A stretch of DNA of 57,931 bases from CAVQUE01 sp046290435 (GCA_046290435.1 JBKAGO010000005.1:1-57931), one strand, 5' to 3'. Numbered from the stretch's first letter, positions 40,451 through 49,956 are shown. Notes: generated from the sequence alone by a model not told the origin. Program-made: numbers and translations.

Positions 40451-41305
40451 ATGCCGCCCGACCCCGACTCACCTCGAACGACTGCGTCCGGGGCCGGGCA
40501 CCTCGTCTCGGCATTCACCGCGACGCGTGCGCGGTTCCTCGAGGGGTTCGCAGCTCAGGTGGGGCTCACCGTCGGCGACCTCGCCCGACCCGGCCTCAGC
40601 ATCGCACCGCGTGTGGACCGTGCCGGCAGCCGGGCGGTGGCGTGCTACCAGGCCGATCGCCGGCTGGTGCTCTGGTGCGACCCCGACGTGGCCGATCGAC
40701 TGGCCTCGATCGGCATCGGGCAGGGCCGAACCGAGACGGCCCCAGCGACCGAAGCCGGAGTCCCCGACGCCGCGCAGCTCGGGCATGCGCTTGCTACTGC
40801 AGGGTTCGAATGGGTCGCCGAGGCCCTGATGCTCGTGCTGGGGCACCAGCCGCCCCCGGTCGCGACTCCGCCCGGCCGCTACGATCACCGCTCGCTCCGC
40901 GCCGACGATCCCTCCGACATGGCGGCCATCCGGGCGTTCGTCGACCGCAGCGACCCCGACGACGTCGAAGCTGCCGCTCTCGACGAGATCGATGACGGGT
41001 TCGACGAGGTCGCGATCGAGGTGCTCGTCGACGACGGCCCCGACGGCGACCGTCTGGTGGCCTACGCGTCCGCGCTCGCATGGGACTGGGACCCCGGGTT
41101 CTCCGACATCGGCGTCCTCGTCGACCGATCGCATCGAGGCAGAGGGCTGGCCCGGTTCGTGGTCGCCAGGTCGATCGAGGCCCAACTCGCCGCTGGCCTG
41201 CTCCCGCTCTACCGCCACGAGACCTCGAATCCGGCATCGGCGGCGGTCGCCCGGTCGCTCGGGTTCGTCCGCGTCACATCGCTCTCGTACTTCCGTCTGC
41301 CCTGA
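40451..41305 (+). CDS. GNAT-family N-acetyltransferase
   Basis: A 284-residue protein with a C-terminal GNAT domain (~residues 140-284). The acetyl-CoA pyrophosphate loop is DRSHRGRGLARFVV and the final strand-helix is SNPASAAVARSLGFVRV. The N-terminal half is less conserved and resembles a second, degenerate GNAT fold (FEWVAEALMLVLGHQ). Acceptor unknown. ATG 40451 is supported by the TACCCT box. Confidence 0.85.
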   Translation: MPPDPDSPRTTASGAGHLVSAFTATRARFLEGFAAQVGLTVGDLARPGLSIAPRVDRAGSRAVACYQADRRLVLWCDPDVADRLASIGIGQGRTETAPATEAGVPDAAQLGHALATAGFEWVAEALMLVLGHQPPPVATPPGRYDHRSLRADDPSDMAAIRAFVDRSDPDDVEAAALDEIDDGFDEVAIEVLVDDGPDGDRLVAYASALAWDWDPGFSDIGVLVDRSHRGRGLARFVVARSIEAQLAAGLLPLYRHETSNPASAAVARSLGFVRVTSLSYFRLP

Positions 41306-41355
41306 ACCGCCGCCGAGTTGCGCCGGCGCCGCGGGAAGTGCGGCAGACTCGCGGG

Positions 41356-41856
41356 ATGAGCGGAGCCGACCCGATCCATGACTGCATCCACCGCTGGCAC
41401 GAGCACCTGCGCGGCCGGCTCGACGGGGGTCTCGATGCCCTGCTCCACGAGGACTGTGTCTTCATCTCGCCAGTGGTGTTCACACCCCAGCACGGACGTG
41501 AGGTGACGAAGCTGTACCTGTCCGCCGCCAGCGGAACGCTGGGTGGCGTCGATGCCGGGCCGGCCGGCGCCGGCGCCATCGACGGGGACGGGGACGGGGC
41601 CGACGGCGGCAAGCCGAAAGACGGTGCGTTCCGCTACACGAAGAAGATCCTGCAGGGCCATCACGCCATGCTCGAGTTCGAGACCACCATTCCCGGCGAC
41701 GACGGCGCCCCGAAGTACGCGAACGGCGTCGACATCATCACCTGCGACGACGACGGGATGATCGTCGAGTTCAAGGTGATGATGCGGCCGCTGCAGGCGA
41801 TCAACGCCGTGCACGCCCAGATGCGAGCGATGCTCGAACGCTTGCAGGCCGGCTGA
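41356..41856 (+). CDS. SnoaL-like / NTF2-fold protein
   Basis: A 166-residue cytosolic protein with the NTF2-like cone: HRWHEHLRGRLDGGLDALLH, DCVFISPVVF, HAMLEFETTI, GVDIITCDDDGMIVEFKVMM and a C-terminal helix. A Gly/Asp-rich insertion (residues ~65-85) interrupts the first half. Members are hydrolases, isomerases or ligand-binding proteins; no function can be assigned. Start ATG 41356 is 50 nt after the GNAT stop; a CAGACT box 6 nt upstream hints at leaderless expression. Confidence 0.75.
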   Translation: MSGADPIHDCIHRWHEHLRGRLDGGLDALLHEDCVFISPVVFTPQHGREVTKLYLSAASGTLGGVDAGPAGAGAIDGDGDGADGGKPKDGAFRYTKKILQGHHAMLEFETTIPGDDGAPKYANGVDIITCDDDGMIVEFKVMMRPLQAINAVHAQMRAMLERLQAG

Positions 41857-42171
41857 CCAGACAGCTTTCCGGCACCGAAACTCGTCGCCCTGGCGACGGT
41901 TCTCGGCGCCAGAACTCCTCGACCTCGGTCGGGTTCGTCTCGGGGCAGGTGGAAGCCGAGCCGCACGCCGAAGAAGGGGCCCGTCGTTCTGTGGGGACTG
42001 CTGCCGTGCGGCGAGCCGCGGCCGCAACGCTGTCGGGCCGGCGGCGGCACAGTTGCGCGCCTCAGGCTCCCTGACAATACGCAATTGTTTGTTCTTTGTG
42101 CTCAAGAGACCCGTAGAAGCGTCGATTGTCCTCCAGCACGCCACTGTTCATGGCCGATACGGAGATCCGAA
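41857..42171. other. 315-nt intergenic region before the chemotaxis cluster
   Basis: Contains the second palindromic repeat (41867-41915), GC-rich DNA without a credible frame, and an AT-rich stretch (about 42073-42102, including CAATTGTTTG) that probably holds the promoter of the chemotaxis operon; no exact -35/-10 pair can be fixed. GCCGATAC at 42153-42160 resembles a flagellar-sigma -10 but lacks its -35. Confidence 0.4.
41867..41915. repeat. Palindromic intergenic repeat, copy 2
   Basis: GGCACCGAAA and TCTCGGCGCC outer arms with inner CGTCGCC/GGCGACG stem. The central segment CTCGTCGCCCTGGCGACGGT (41881-41900) is the exact reverse complement of that in copy 1, so this is an inverted copy about 2.4 kb away. 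Confidence 0.75.
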
Positions 42172-42534
42172 ATGCCGCGAATCCTCGCCGTCGATGACTC
42201 GGTCTCGATGCGTCAGCTCGTCTCGTTCACCCTCAAAGAAGCCGGCTTCGACGTCATCGAAGCCGTGGACGGCGAGGACGCCCTGACGAAGGCACAGGGC
42301 GCACCGGCCGACCTGGTGCTCACCGACGTCAACATGCCGAAGATGGACGGCATCGAGCTCGTCCGCAACCTGCGCCAGCTGCCCGCCTACAAGTTCACCC
42401 CGATGTTGTTGCTGACGACCGAGTCGGCGGCGGACAAGAAGGCCGAGGGCAAGGCCGCCGGTGCCACCGGCTGGATCGTCAAGCCCTTCGACCCCGACCA
42501 GCTGGTCGCCACCATCAACAAAGTCGTCCGCTAG
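42172..42534 (+). CDS. cheY: CheY-type response regulator
   Basis: A 120-residue stand-alone receiver: DD8-9, phosphoacceptor Asp52 (VLTDVNMPKMDG), Thr in LLLTTES, Lys in WIVKPFD. No output domain, so it acts by binding a motor or effector. ATG 42172 has GGAG 7 nt upstream. First gene of the chemotaxis cluster; cheA begins 31 nt later. Confidence 0.93.
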   Translation: MPRILAVDDSVSMRQLVSFTLKEAGFDVIEAVDGEDALTKAQGAPADLVLTDVNMPKMDGIELVRNLRQLPAYKFTPMLLLTTESAADKKAEGKAAGATGWIVKPFDPDQLVATINKVVR

Positions 42535-42565
42535 CGGCCTTCGAATCGACAAGGGGGGCATGCCG

Positions 42566-44737
42566 ATGGGCATCGACATCACGAAATTCCATCAGTCGTT
42601 CTTCGACGAATCCTTCGAAGGTCTCGACGTGATGGAGACCGGGCTGCTCGACCTCGAGCTGGGCGACGGCGACGACGACGCGATCAACACGATCTTCCGT
42701 GCGGCGCACTCGATCAAGGGCGGCGCCGGCACGCTCGGCTTCACGGCCGTCGCAGACTTCACCCATCTGCTCGAGACCCTTCTCGACCGCAGCCGAGCCG
42801 GCCAACACGTCGTCGATCAGGAGACGGTGGACGCACTGCTGGCGAGCGTCGACACGCTGCGCGCGATGCTCTCCGCTGCCCAGAACGGCAGCGACCTCGA
42901 CGTCGATGCCGTCACCGAGGTCGAAGCCCGGCTCCAGCGCCTCCTCGAGCGCGACGGGGCTCCAGGCGACTCGACCGATCCCGCCGACCCCGCCGGCGAG
43001 ACAGGCTCCGACGACGCAGGCGACGACGCGGCGTCCGCCTCCGGCTCCTCTGTCCCGGTCCGCTCCTGGCATATCGCGTTCGAACCACATGCCGACATGT
43101 TCCGCACCGGCAACGATCCCGTGCGCATCCTCGGCGAGTTGGCCGAACTGGCCGAGCCCGACACCTACCGGGCCATCATCGACACCAGCGCGCTGCCCGA
43201 CCTCGAACACCTCGACGTCGAGACGTCGTTCTGCAAGTGGGCGATCGAGCTCGCCACCTCCGCCGACCGTGCCGAGATCGACCAGATCTTCGAGTGGGTG
43301 GAAGACGAGGCCGACATCGTCATCACCCTCGTCGACGAAGACGTAGCCGCCGACGGCGCCGCCGATGCAGGCGCCCCCGGCTCGTCCCGGAGCGCAGGCG
43401 CCTCCGAGGCCACCGTCACCCCCATCGCCGCCGCTGCGGGTCCGGAGACGGGCTCGGGCGCCGGCGCCGGCACCGGCACCGAGGCCGGTCAGGCCGAGCG
43501 GCGCAGCGGATCCGACCGCCGCCAGGCCGAGAGCCAGGGCACTCCGGCATCGACCTCGATCCGGGTGGACATCGAGAAGATCGACACCCTCATCAACATG
43601 GTCGGCGAGCTGGTCATCACCCAGTCGATGCTCCAGCAGCTCGCCGACCACGGCGAGGACCTCGACCTCGAGAAGCTCCTCGAGGGGCTCGCAGAGCTCG
43701 AACGCAACACCCGGGAGCTGCAGGGCAGCGTCATGCAGATCCGCATGTTGCCCATCAGCTTCGCCTTCAGCCGGCTGCCCCGCCTGGTGCGGGACATCGC
43801 ATCGAAGCTCGACAAGAGCATCGACCTGAAGATCCACGGCGAGACCACCGAACTCGACAAGACCGTCATGGAGAAGATCGGCGACCCGCTCGTCCACCTG
43901 GTACGCAACGCCCTCGATCACGGCATCGAGCGACCCGAGGTACGTGTCGCAAACGGAAAGCCCGAGACGGGCACCGTCACCCTCGACGCCTATCACGAGG
44001 GCGGCAACATCGTCATCGAGATCAGCGACGACGGCGCCGGCATCGACGCCGGGCGCATCGCGACGAAGGCCCGCGAACGCGGCCTGATCGGCGACGACGA
44101 TCACCTGAGCGAGAAGCAGCTCCAAGAGCTCATCTTCCATCCGGGCTTCTCCACCGCCGAGACCGTCAGTGACGTCTCGGGCCGTGGCGTGGGCATGGAT
44201 GTCGTCAAGCGGAACATCAACGACCTGGGTGGTGTCATCGAGGTCGACTCCCGCCCCGGACTGGGTTCGACGTTCCGGATCCGGCTCCCGCTCACCCTGG
44301 CGATCCTCGACGGTCAGGTCGTCCGCGTCGGCGACCAGGTGTTCATCATCCCGCTGGTCTCGATCGTGGAGTCGGCCCAGTTCGACGTCGATCGGATCGG
44401 AGCGCTCGCCAAGGGGGCGCAGGTCTACCGCCACCGCGGGACCGTCATCCCGATCATCGGGCTGGACGTCGCGTTCGGCATCTCGACCGACGGCGAACCG
44501 GCCCGGCCACTGCTGGTGGTCGTCGAGGCCGAGGGCAGCCGCGCCGGCATCGTCGTCGACGACCTGCTGGCGCAGCAACAGATCGTCATCAAGAGCCTGA
44601 AGAGCAACTTCCGGGCCGTTCCCGGTCTCTCGGGCGCAACCATTCTCGGCGACGGCACGGTCGCTCTGATCCTCGACGTCAACAGCGTGCTCGCACTCCA
44701 TCGGCAGGCCGTGCCCGCCGCCGAGTGCGTCGCCTAG
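42566..44737 (+). CDS. cheA: Chemotaxis histidine kinase CheA
   Basis: A 723-residue CheA. The Hpt domain carries phosphorylated His48 (AAHSIKGGAGT). An intermediate domain around residues 170-265 (WHIAFEPHADMFRTGNDPVR) is of the type found in some CheA proteins in place of a classical P2. After an Ala/Gly linker come the dimerisation helices (VDIEKIDTLINMVGELVITQ), ATPase (N-box LVHLVRNALDHGIE, DDGAGID, GRGVGMDVVKRNI) and a C-terminal CheW-like domain (LAILDGQVVRVGDQVFIIPL). Two ATGs are available, 42560 and 42566; 42566 lies at better spacing from AAGGGGGG. Confidence 0.95.
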   Translation: MGIDITKFHQSFFDESFEGLDVMETGLLDLELGDGDDDAINTIFRAAHSIKGGAGTLGFTAVADFTHLLETLLDRSRAGQHVVDQETVDALLASVDTLRAMLSAAQNGSDLDVDAVTEVEARLQRLLERDGAPGDSTDPADPAGETGSDDAGDDAASASGSSVPVRSWHIAFEPHADMFRTGNDPVRILGELAELAEPDTYRAIIDTSALPDLEHLDVETSFCKWAIELATSADRAEIDQIFEWVEDEADIVITLVDEDVAADGAADAGAPGSSRSAGASEATVTPIAAAAGPETGSGAGAGTGTEAGQAERRSGSDRRQAESQGTPASTSIRVDIEKIDTLINMVGELVITQSMLQQLADHGEDLDLEKLLEGLAELERNTRELQGSVMQIRMLPISFAFSRLPRLVRDIASKLDKSIDLKIHGETTELDKTVMEKIGDPLVHLVRNALDHGIERPEVRVANGKPETGTVTLDAYHEGGNIVIEISDDGAGIDAGRIATKARERGLIGDDDHLSEKQLQELIFHPGFSTAETVSDVSGRGVGMDVVKRNINDLGGVIEVDSRPGLGSTFRIRLPLTLAILDGQVVRVGDQVFIIPLVSIVESAQFDVDRIGALAKGAQVYRHRGTVIPIIGLDVAFGISTDGEPARPLLVVVEAEGSRAGIVVDDLLAQQQIVIKSLKSNFRAVPGLSGATILGDGTVALILDVNSVLALHRQAVPAAECVA

Positions 44738-44745
44738 GAGCAGCC

Positions 44746-45303
44746 ATGCAGACGACCACCATCAGCTCCGACATCGTCGGATCCGACGCCGGTGCCGCAA
44801 CCGACCAGTTCCTCACCTTCATGCTCGGCGCCGAGGAGTTCGGCGTCGACATCCTGCGGGTGCAGGAGATCAAGGGGTGGGAACGGGCGACCGAGCTCCC
44901 GAACACCCCCGACTACATCCGTGGCGTGATGAACCTGCGCGGCACGGTGGTGCCCATCGTCGATCTCCGGCTGCGTTTCGGCATGGAGTCCGCCGAGTAC
45001 ACGAACACCACCGTGGTGATCGTCCTGCGCATCGAGGACGAGGCGACCAGCCGGACCATGGGGTTCGTGGTCGATGCGGTGTCCGACGTCTACAACGTCG
45101 CCGCCGCGGACATCCAGCCGGCACCGGACTTCGGTGAGCGGGTGCACACCCAGGCGATGCGGGGGCTCGCGGTGATCGAGGACACGATGCTGATCCTCCT
45201 CGACATCGATCGCCTCGTCGCGCTCGACACCGCCTTTTCAGCAATCGACGGTCTCGGCGCCACGCCGGGCCACGACAACCTCTCGACCGAGACAACGGAG
45301 TGA
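44746..45303 (+). CDS. cheW: CheW coupling protein
   Basis: A 185-residue scaffold that links receptors to CheA. The CheW fold shows FLTFMLGAEEFGVDILRVQE, NTPDYIRGVMNLRGTVVPIV and GFVVDAVSDVYNV. ATG 44746 follows AGGAG and lies 8 nt after the cheA stop. Confidence 0.94.
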   Translation: MQTTTISSDIVGSDAGAATDQFLTFMLGAEEFGVDILRVQEIKGWERATELPNTPDYIRGVMNLRGTVVPIVDLRLRFGMESAEYTNTTVVIVLRIEDEATSRTMGFVVDAVSDVYNVAAADIQPAPDFGERVHTQAMRGLAVIEDTMLILLDIDRLVALDTAFSAIDGLGATPGHDNLSTETTE

Positions 45304-45310
45304 TTGACGC

Positions 45311-48046
45311 ATGAGCGAAACAGCAGCTACCCGCCGTACCCGATCTGCGTCGAACACCGACCGCAGCGGGTCGACCGCAGCCAAGACCACCCGCAAGACG
45401 GTGGCGAAGGCCGGGGCCACCCGATCGACCGCCACGGCCAAGGCGAGTCCCGCCGCAGCCGAGCGTCGACGCGAGGAGCTGGTCACCCGGTTCCGGGCCG
45501 AGGCCCTCGACGCCGCCAGCACCGCGGTGATGATGGTCGACCGCGACCTCGTCATCTACTACCTGAACGACGCAGCGCTCGAACTGATGCGCAGCGCCGA
45601 AGACGAGTTCGCCCAGACGTGGCCGGGCTTCAGCGCCGACGACCTGATCGGGCAGTGCATCGACCGTTTCCATGCCAATCCGGCGCATCAGCGCCGCCTG
45701 CTCGACGACCCGGACAACCTGCCCTACAAGGCCGACATCAGCGTGGGCAACCTGTCGTTCGGGCTGTCGGTGTCGGCCCAGTTCGACGACAGCGGCGACT
45801 ACGTCGGCTGCACGCTCGAGTGGGAGGACCTCACCGAGCTGCTCGACGTCCGCTCCAAGCTCGCATCGATCGACCGCTATCAGGCCGTCGCCGAGTACGC
45901 GCTGGATGGCACGCTGCTGTCGGGCAACGACAACTTCCTCGAGGTCATGGGCTACCACCGCGACGACGTCGTGGGCCGCCATCACCGCATCTTCTGCCCA
46001 CCGGATCAGGCCGACACCGCGGACTACCGCGAGATGTGGACGCTGCTCGCGCGGGGCGAGCGACAGGAGGGCGAGGTCCGTCGCCTGAACCGCGCCGGCG
46101 AGACCATCTGGCTGCGTGCCAGCTACAACCCGGTCCTCGATCGCAGCGGCACGCCCATCAAGGTCATCGAGTTCGCCACCGACATCACCGAGGCGAAAGA
46201 GGCCGAGGCGACCTCGAAGTTCCGGGCCGAAGCGCTCGGCAACGTCCGGACCGCCGTCATGATGGTCGATCGCGACTTCGTCATCTACTACGTGAACGAC
46301 GCCGCCACCGAGCTGATGCGCAGCGCCGAGCAGGCGTTCCGGGTCGCGTGGCCGAGCTTCAGTGCCGACGATCTGGTCGGGCAGTGCATCGACCAGTTCC
46401 ACGCCAACCCGTCGCATCAGCGCCGCCTGCTCGATGACCCGTCGAACCTGCCGTACCAGGCCGACATCGAGGTCGCGGGCCTGTCGTTCGGCCTGAACGT
46501 GACCGCCCAGATCGACCCCGACGGCAACTACGTCGGCTGCACCCTCGAGTGGGAGAACCTGACCGAGTTCCTCGACGTCAGTGCCAAGGTCGAGGCCATC
46601 GACCGCTCGCAGGCGATGATCGAGTTCACGGTCGACGGCACGATCCTGAAGGCCAACGACAACTTCTACGAGACGATGGGCTACACCGCCGAAGAGGTCG
46701 TCGGGCGCCATCACCGCATGTTCGTCGACCCCGTCGAGGCCAACGACCCGGCCTACGCAATGCTCTGGGACCGGTTGTCCCGTGGCCTCTTCGAGAGCGG
46801 CGAGTACCGCCGCTTCACCAAGGCGGGCGACGAGGTGTGGCTCCGGGCCAACTACAACCCGGTGTTCGACCGCAGCGGCAAGGCGGTGAAGGTCGTCAAG
46901 ATCGCAACCGATGTCACCGAGGAACGCCGCCTCCAGGACCAGATCCAGCTGCTCGTGGCCCGGGCATCCGAGGTGATGGGAGCGGTGGCCGCCGGCGATC
47001 TCACCCAGTCGATCGAGGGCCAGTTCGACGGGCACCTCGCAACGCTGCAGGACGCCACCAACGCCAGCATCGAGACGCTGTCGACGATGGTCACCCAGAT
47101 CCGGTCGTCCGCCGTGTCGATGTCGAGCTCGGCATCGGAGGTGGCATTGGCCAACCAGGACCTCAGCCGCCGCACCGAATCGCAGGCCAGTTCCCTCGAG
47201 GAGACCGCATCGAGCATGGAGGAGATGACGGCGACCGTGCAGCAGAACGCCGACAACTCCCGCAAGGCCAGCCAGCTGGCCGTCAGCGCCCGTGAACAGG
47301 CCCAGGACGGCGGTCAGGTGGTCGACCGGGCCGTCGAGGCGATGCTCGCCATCAGCGAGTCCAGCAAGAAGATCGCCGACATCATCGGCGTGATCGACGA
47401 GATCGCCTTCCAGACCAACCTGCTGGCACTCAATGCCGCGGTCGAGGCCGCACGGGCCGGCGATCAGGGCCGAGGCTTCGCCGTGGTCGCCTCCGAGGTG
47501 CGCAACCTCGCCCAGCGCAGCGCCGGTGCGGCCAAGGAGATCAAGGCCCTCATCCAGGACAGCCTGGAGAAGGTCAGCGACGGCTCGAACCTGGTCAACC
47601 AGTCGGGCTCGCAGCTCGAGGAGATCGTCAACTCGGTCAAGAAGGTCAGCGACATCATCGCCGAGATCGCTGCGGCGTCCGAGGAGCAGTCCGCCGGCAT
47701 CACCCAGGTCAACCAGGCCGTCGCCGAGATGGACCAGGGCACCCAGCAGAACGCCGCCATGGTCGAAGAGGCGGCCGCCGCCTCCGAGTCGATGCAGCAG
47801 CTGGCACAGCTGTTGCTGGAGCTCACCGAGCAGTTCCGGGTGTCGGGTCTCGAACCGGCCGCAGCCGCCATGGCTCCGGTCATGGCTGCGGTCGCTCCGC
47901 CGGCCGCTGCCCCCGGCATGGCCGCCCGACCGGCTCCGGTGACCACCAGCAACGGTCACCACGACGACGCCCCCGCCAGGGTCGCCCACGCCAACGGGTC
48001 CGTGGCGACGCTCGTCGACGGCGACGAAGCCTGGGAGCAGTTCTGA
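45311..48046 (+). CDS. Soluble methyl-accepting chemotaxis protein with four PAS domains and WEQF tail
   Basis: A 911-residue receptor without membrane spans, so a cytosolic sensor. After a basic Ala/Thr/Lys tail (1-55) there are four PAS domains (~60-170, 180-295, 300-415, 420-540) arranged as a duplicated pair: an A type (TAVMMVDRDLVIYY, TAVMMVDRDFVIYY) and a B type (VVGRHHRIF, VVGRHHRMF, and WLRASYNPV/WLRANYNPV). The signalling hairpin includes EIAFQTNLLALNAAVEAARA and GRGFAVVASEVRNLAQ. The C-terminus, EAWEQF, resembles the NWETF pentapeptide that tethers CheR and CheB. B-type PAS domains may bind haem or FAD; this is not decidable here. Confidence 0.93.
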   Translation: MSETAATRRTRSASNTDRSGSTAAKTTRKTVAKAGATRSTATAKASPAAAERRREELVTRFRAEALDAASTAVMMVDRDLVIYYLNDAALELMRSAEDEFAQTWPGFSADDLIGQCIDRFHANPAHQRRLLDDPDNLPYKADISVGNLSFGLSVSAQFDDSGDYVGCTLEWEDLTELLDVRSKLASIDRYQAVAEYALDGTLLSGNDNFLEVMGYHRDDVVGRHHRIFCPPDQADTADYREMWTLLARGERQEGEVRRLNRAGETIWLRASYNPVLDRSGTPIKVIEFATDITEAKEAEATSKFRAEALGNVRTAVMMVDRDFVIYYVNDAATELMRSAEQAFRVAWPSFSADDLVGQCIDQFHANPSHQRRLLDDPSNLPYQADIEVAGLSFGLNVTAQIDPDGNYVGCTLEWENLTEFLDVSAKVEAIDRSQAMIEFTVDGTILKANDNFYETMGYTAEEVVGRHHRMFVDPVEANDPAYAMLWDRLSRGLFESGEYRRFTKAGDEVWLRANYNPVFDRSGKAVKVVKIATDVTEERRLQDQIQLLVARASEVMGAVAAGDLTQSIEGQFDGHLATLQDATNASIETLSTMVTQIRSSAVSMSSSASEVALANQDLSRRTESQASSLEETASSMEEMTATVQQNADNSRKASQLAVSAREQAQDGGQVVDRAVEAMLAISESSKKIADIIGVIDEIAFQTNLLALNAAVEAARAGDQGRGFAVVASEVRNLAQRSAGAAKEIKALIQDSLEKVSDGSNLVNQSGSQLEEIVNSVKKVSDIIAEIAAASEEQSAGITQVNQAVAEMDQGTQQNAAMVEEAAAASESMQQLAQLLLELTEQFRVSGLEPAAAAMAPVMAAVAPPAAAPGMAARPAPVTTSNGHHDDAPARVAHANGSVATLVDGDEAWEQF

Positions 48047-48095
48047 CCGGGCGCCCCCAGCCCATCTGCCCGCCCGACCGGAACCAGGAGTAGCC

Positions 48096-48413
48096 ATGAG
48101 TGACGAGACCGATCCCGCCACACCGGCCGGGTTCGATCTCCCGACGAACGCGGACATCCGCGCCGTCGGCGAGATCGTCGAGAGTTGCCGCGCCGCCCTC
48201 GAGGCGACCGGCGACGTCCGGGTCGGATGCGCGGGGGTCGAACGCCTCGATGCCGCCGTCGTGCAGTGCCTGATCGCACTGCACGACGGGCTGCACCAGG
48301 CCGGTCGAGCTCTCGAACTCGCCGAGCCGAGCGCCGCGTGCGTGCACGCCGTCGAGGCGCTGGGACTGGCCGACATGCTCCTGGGCGAGCCGCGACTCGT
48401 CGGCGCAGCATGA
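48096..48413 (+). CDS. STAS-domain protein in the chemotaxis operon
   Basis: A 105-residue STAS/anti-sigma-antagonist-like fold: DVRVGCAGVERLDAAVVQCL carries the strand-loop-helix, with Asp where antagonists have Ser/Thr, then the LELAEPSAACVHAVEALGLA helix. STAS proteins of this kind occur in other che operons with undefined roles. AGGAG ribosome site before ATG 48096; stop overlaps cheR as ATGA. Confidence 0.75.
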   Translation: MSDETDPATPAGFDLPTNADIRAVGEIVESCRAALEATGDVRVGCAGVERLDAAVVQCLIALHDGLHQAGRALELAEPSAACVHAVEALGLADMLLGEPRLVGAA

Positions 48414-49291
48414 CCACCGGCACCCGAGACGGGGACGTCGCGACCGCGAAGCCGGACGGGCGAGAGTTCGCCTTCGAGCGCCGCCACTTCGATCTCCTCC
48501 GCCGCCTCGCCCGCGAGGAGGCGGGCATAGAGCTCAACGACACGAAGACCGAGCTGATCTACGGCCGCCTCGCCCGGCGTCTGCGGGCGCTGCACCTCAG
48601 CAGCTTCGACGAGTACTGCGCGCTGGTCGCCGCGCCCGGCGCGGCCGAGCGGGCGGACTTCGTCAATGCCATCACGACGAACTTCACCTCGTTCTTCCGC
48701 GAAGACCACCACTTCGAGTTCCTCGCATCGGAGGGCCTGCCCCGCCTGATGAAGAACCGGGGCTCGGCGCGGCGCCTGCGGATCTGGTCGGCGGCGTGTT
48801 CGACCGGCCAGGAGCCGTACAGCATCGCGGTCACCGCGGCCGACGCCATCCCGGCCGAACAGGCGTGGGACTGGCGGATCCTCGCCACCGACATCGACTC
48901 GAACGCAGTGGCGCGCGCCGAGGCGGGTCGCTACCGCGTCGAGGAGATCGCATCGCTGAGGAACAACGACGCCCGCCGTCGATGGTTCAACCAGGTCGGC
49001 GCAACCGCCGACGGCATGGTCCAGGTCGATGCCGCCCTGCGCAAGAGCATCTACTTCCGGGTCCTGAACCTGATGGAACCCTGGCCGATGAGCGGCCCGC
49101 TCGACGTCATCTTCTGCCGCAACGTCGTCATCTACTTCTCGAAGGAGACCCAGCGCGTCCTGTTCGACCGGTTCGCGGAGCTCCTCGCTCCGGACGGGTA
49201 TCTGTTCATCGGCCACTCCGAGAGCATGGTCAGCGGGTCCAATCGTTTCGAGCCCGTGGGAAGGACGATCTACCGTGTCGCCGGGTCGTGA
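48410..49291 (+). CDS. cheR: Chemoreceptor methyltransferase CheR
   Basis: A 293-residue SAM-dependent glutamyl methyltransferase. N-terminal helices (FDLLRRLAREEAGIEL, KTELIYGRLARRLRAL), then TTNFTSFFRE, the SAM-binding loop RIWSAACSTGQEPYSIAV, ATDIDSNAVARAEAGRY and IFCRNVVIYFSKETQ. It would methylate the receptor at 45311. ATG 48410 overlaps the STAS stop. Confidence 0.95.
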   Translation: MTTGTRDGDVATAKPDGREFAFERRHFDLLRRLAREEAGIELNDTKTELIYGRLARRLRALHLSSFDEYCALVAAPGAAERADFVNAITTNFTSFFREDHHFEFLASEGLPRLMKNRGSARRLRIWSAACSTGQEPYSIAVTAADAIPAEQAWDWRILATDIDSNAVARAEAGRYRVEEIASLRNNDARRRWFNQVGATADGMVQVDAALRKSIYFRVLNLMEPWPMSGPLDVIFCRNVVIYFSKETQRVLFDRFAELLAPDGYLFIGHSESMVSGSNRFEPVGRTIYRVAGS

Positions 49292-49946
49292 GGCGATCGC
49301 AGCGGCCCGGCGTGCGGATCTCGCATCCGGTCCGCCCACGTTCTCACCACAGCTCGACGGGTTCGGGCACGTCCGCCGCTTCTACGACTCGAAGCGGCGT
49401 CGGGTCGCGGCCAAGATCCTGCCGGGGGAGTACTACGTCACCGTCGCGGACGAGCTCGTCACCACGGTGCTCGGCTCGTGTGTCTCGGCGTGCATCTGGG
49501 ATCCCGAGGCCGGGATCGGTGGGATGAACCACTTCACGATCCCCCACGCCTCCCGGAACGGCGTTGCCGCGGGCGCGCCCGACGAGGCGGCGCGCTACGG
49601 CGTCTTCGCCATGGAGTTCCTGATCAACGCCATCCTGCGCAACGGTGGCCGCCGCCACCATCTGCTGGCCAAGCTCGTCGGCGGCGGCAACGTCATCCCG
49701 AGCTCGATGGCCATCGGGACCGACAACGTGCACTTCGCCCGGACCTACCTGACGGACGAGCAGATCCCCCTCGCCGGCGAGCACGTCGAGGGGGACCGGG
49801 CTCGCAAGGTCGTCTTCGATCCCCGAAGCGGCAGGGCCCTGGTGAAGGAACTCTGCGACCGCGCCCATGTCGCCGTGCAGTACGAACAGGCCTATGTCGC
49901 CGCTGTGGGAAACGAGCGTCGTGCGGGCGACGTCGAGCTCTTCTGA
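49275..49946 (+). CDS. cheD: Chemoreceptor glutamine deamidase CheD
   Basis: A 223-residue CheD with catalytic Cys in VLGSCVSACIWDP, His in GGMNHFTIPHAS, and AKLVGGGNVI. It deamidates receptor Gln residues and, in other bacteria, partners CheC. GTG 49275 overlaps the cheR 3' end by 17 nt. The C-terminus is DVELF, nearly identical to the EVELF tail of the MCP/CheZ-like protein at 51104. Confidence 0.94.
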   Translation: MSPGREAIAAARRADLASGPPTFSPQLDGFGHVRRFYDSKRRRVAAKILPGEYYVTVADELVTTVLGSCVSACIWDPEAGIGGMNHFTIPHASRNGVAAGAPDEAARYGVFAMEFLINAILRNGGRRHHLLAKLVGGGNVIPSSMAIGTDNVHFARTYLTDEQIPLAGEHVEGDRARKVVFDPRSGRALVKELCDRAHVAVQYEQAYVAAVGNERRAGDVELF

Positions 49947-49956
49947 AAGGCCTGTC

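Noticed and set aside
42153..42160. Flagellar sigma (FliA/WhiG)-type -10 box GCCGATAC before cheY
   Set aside because: No TAAA-type -35 at the right distance and it lies only 12 nt before the start codon.
44870..49339. Long minus-strand open frame opposite cheW, MCP, STAS and cheR
   Set aside because: Antisense to well-supported genes; high G+C at third codon positions suppresses stops in the opposite frame.
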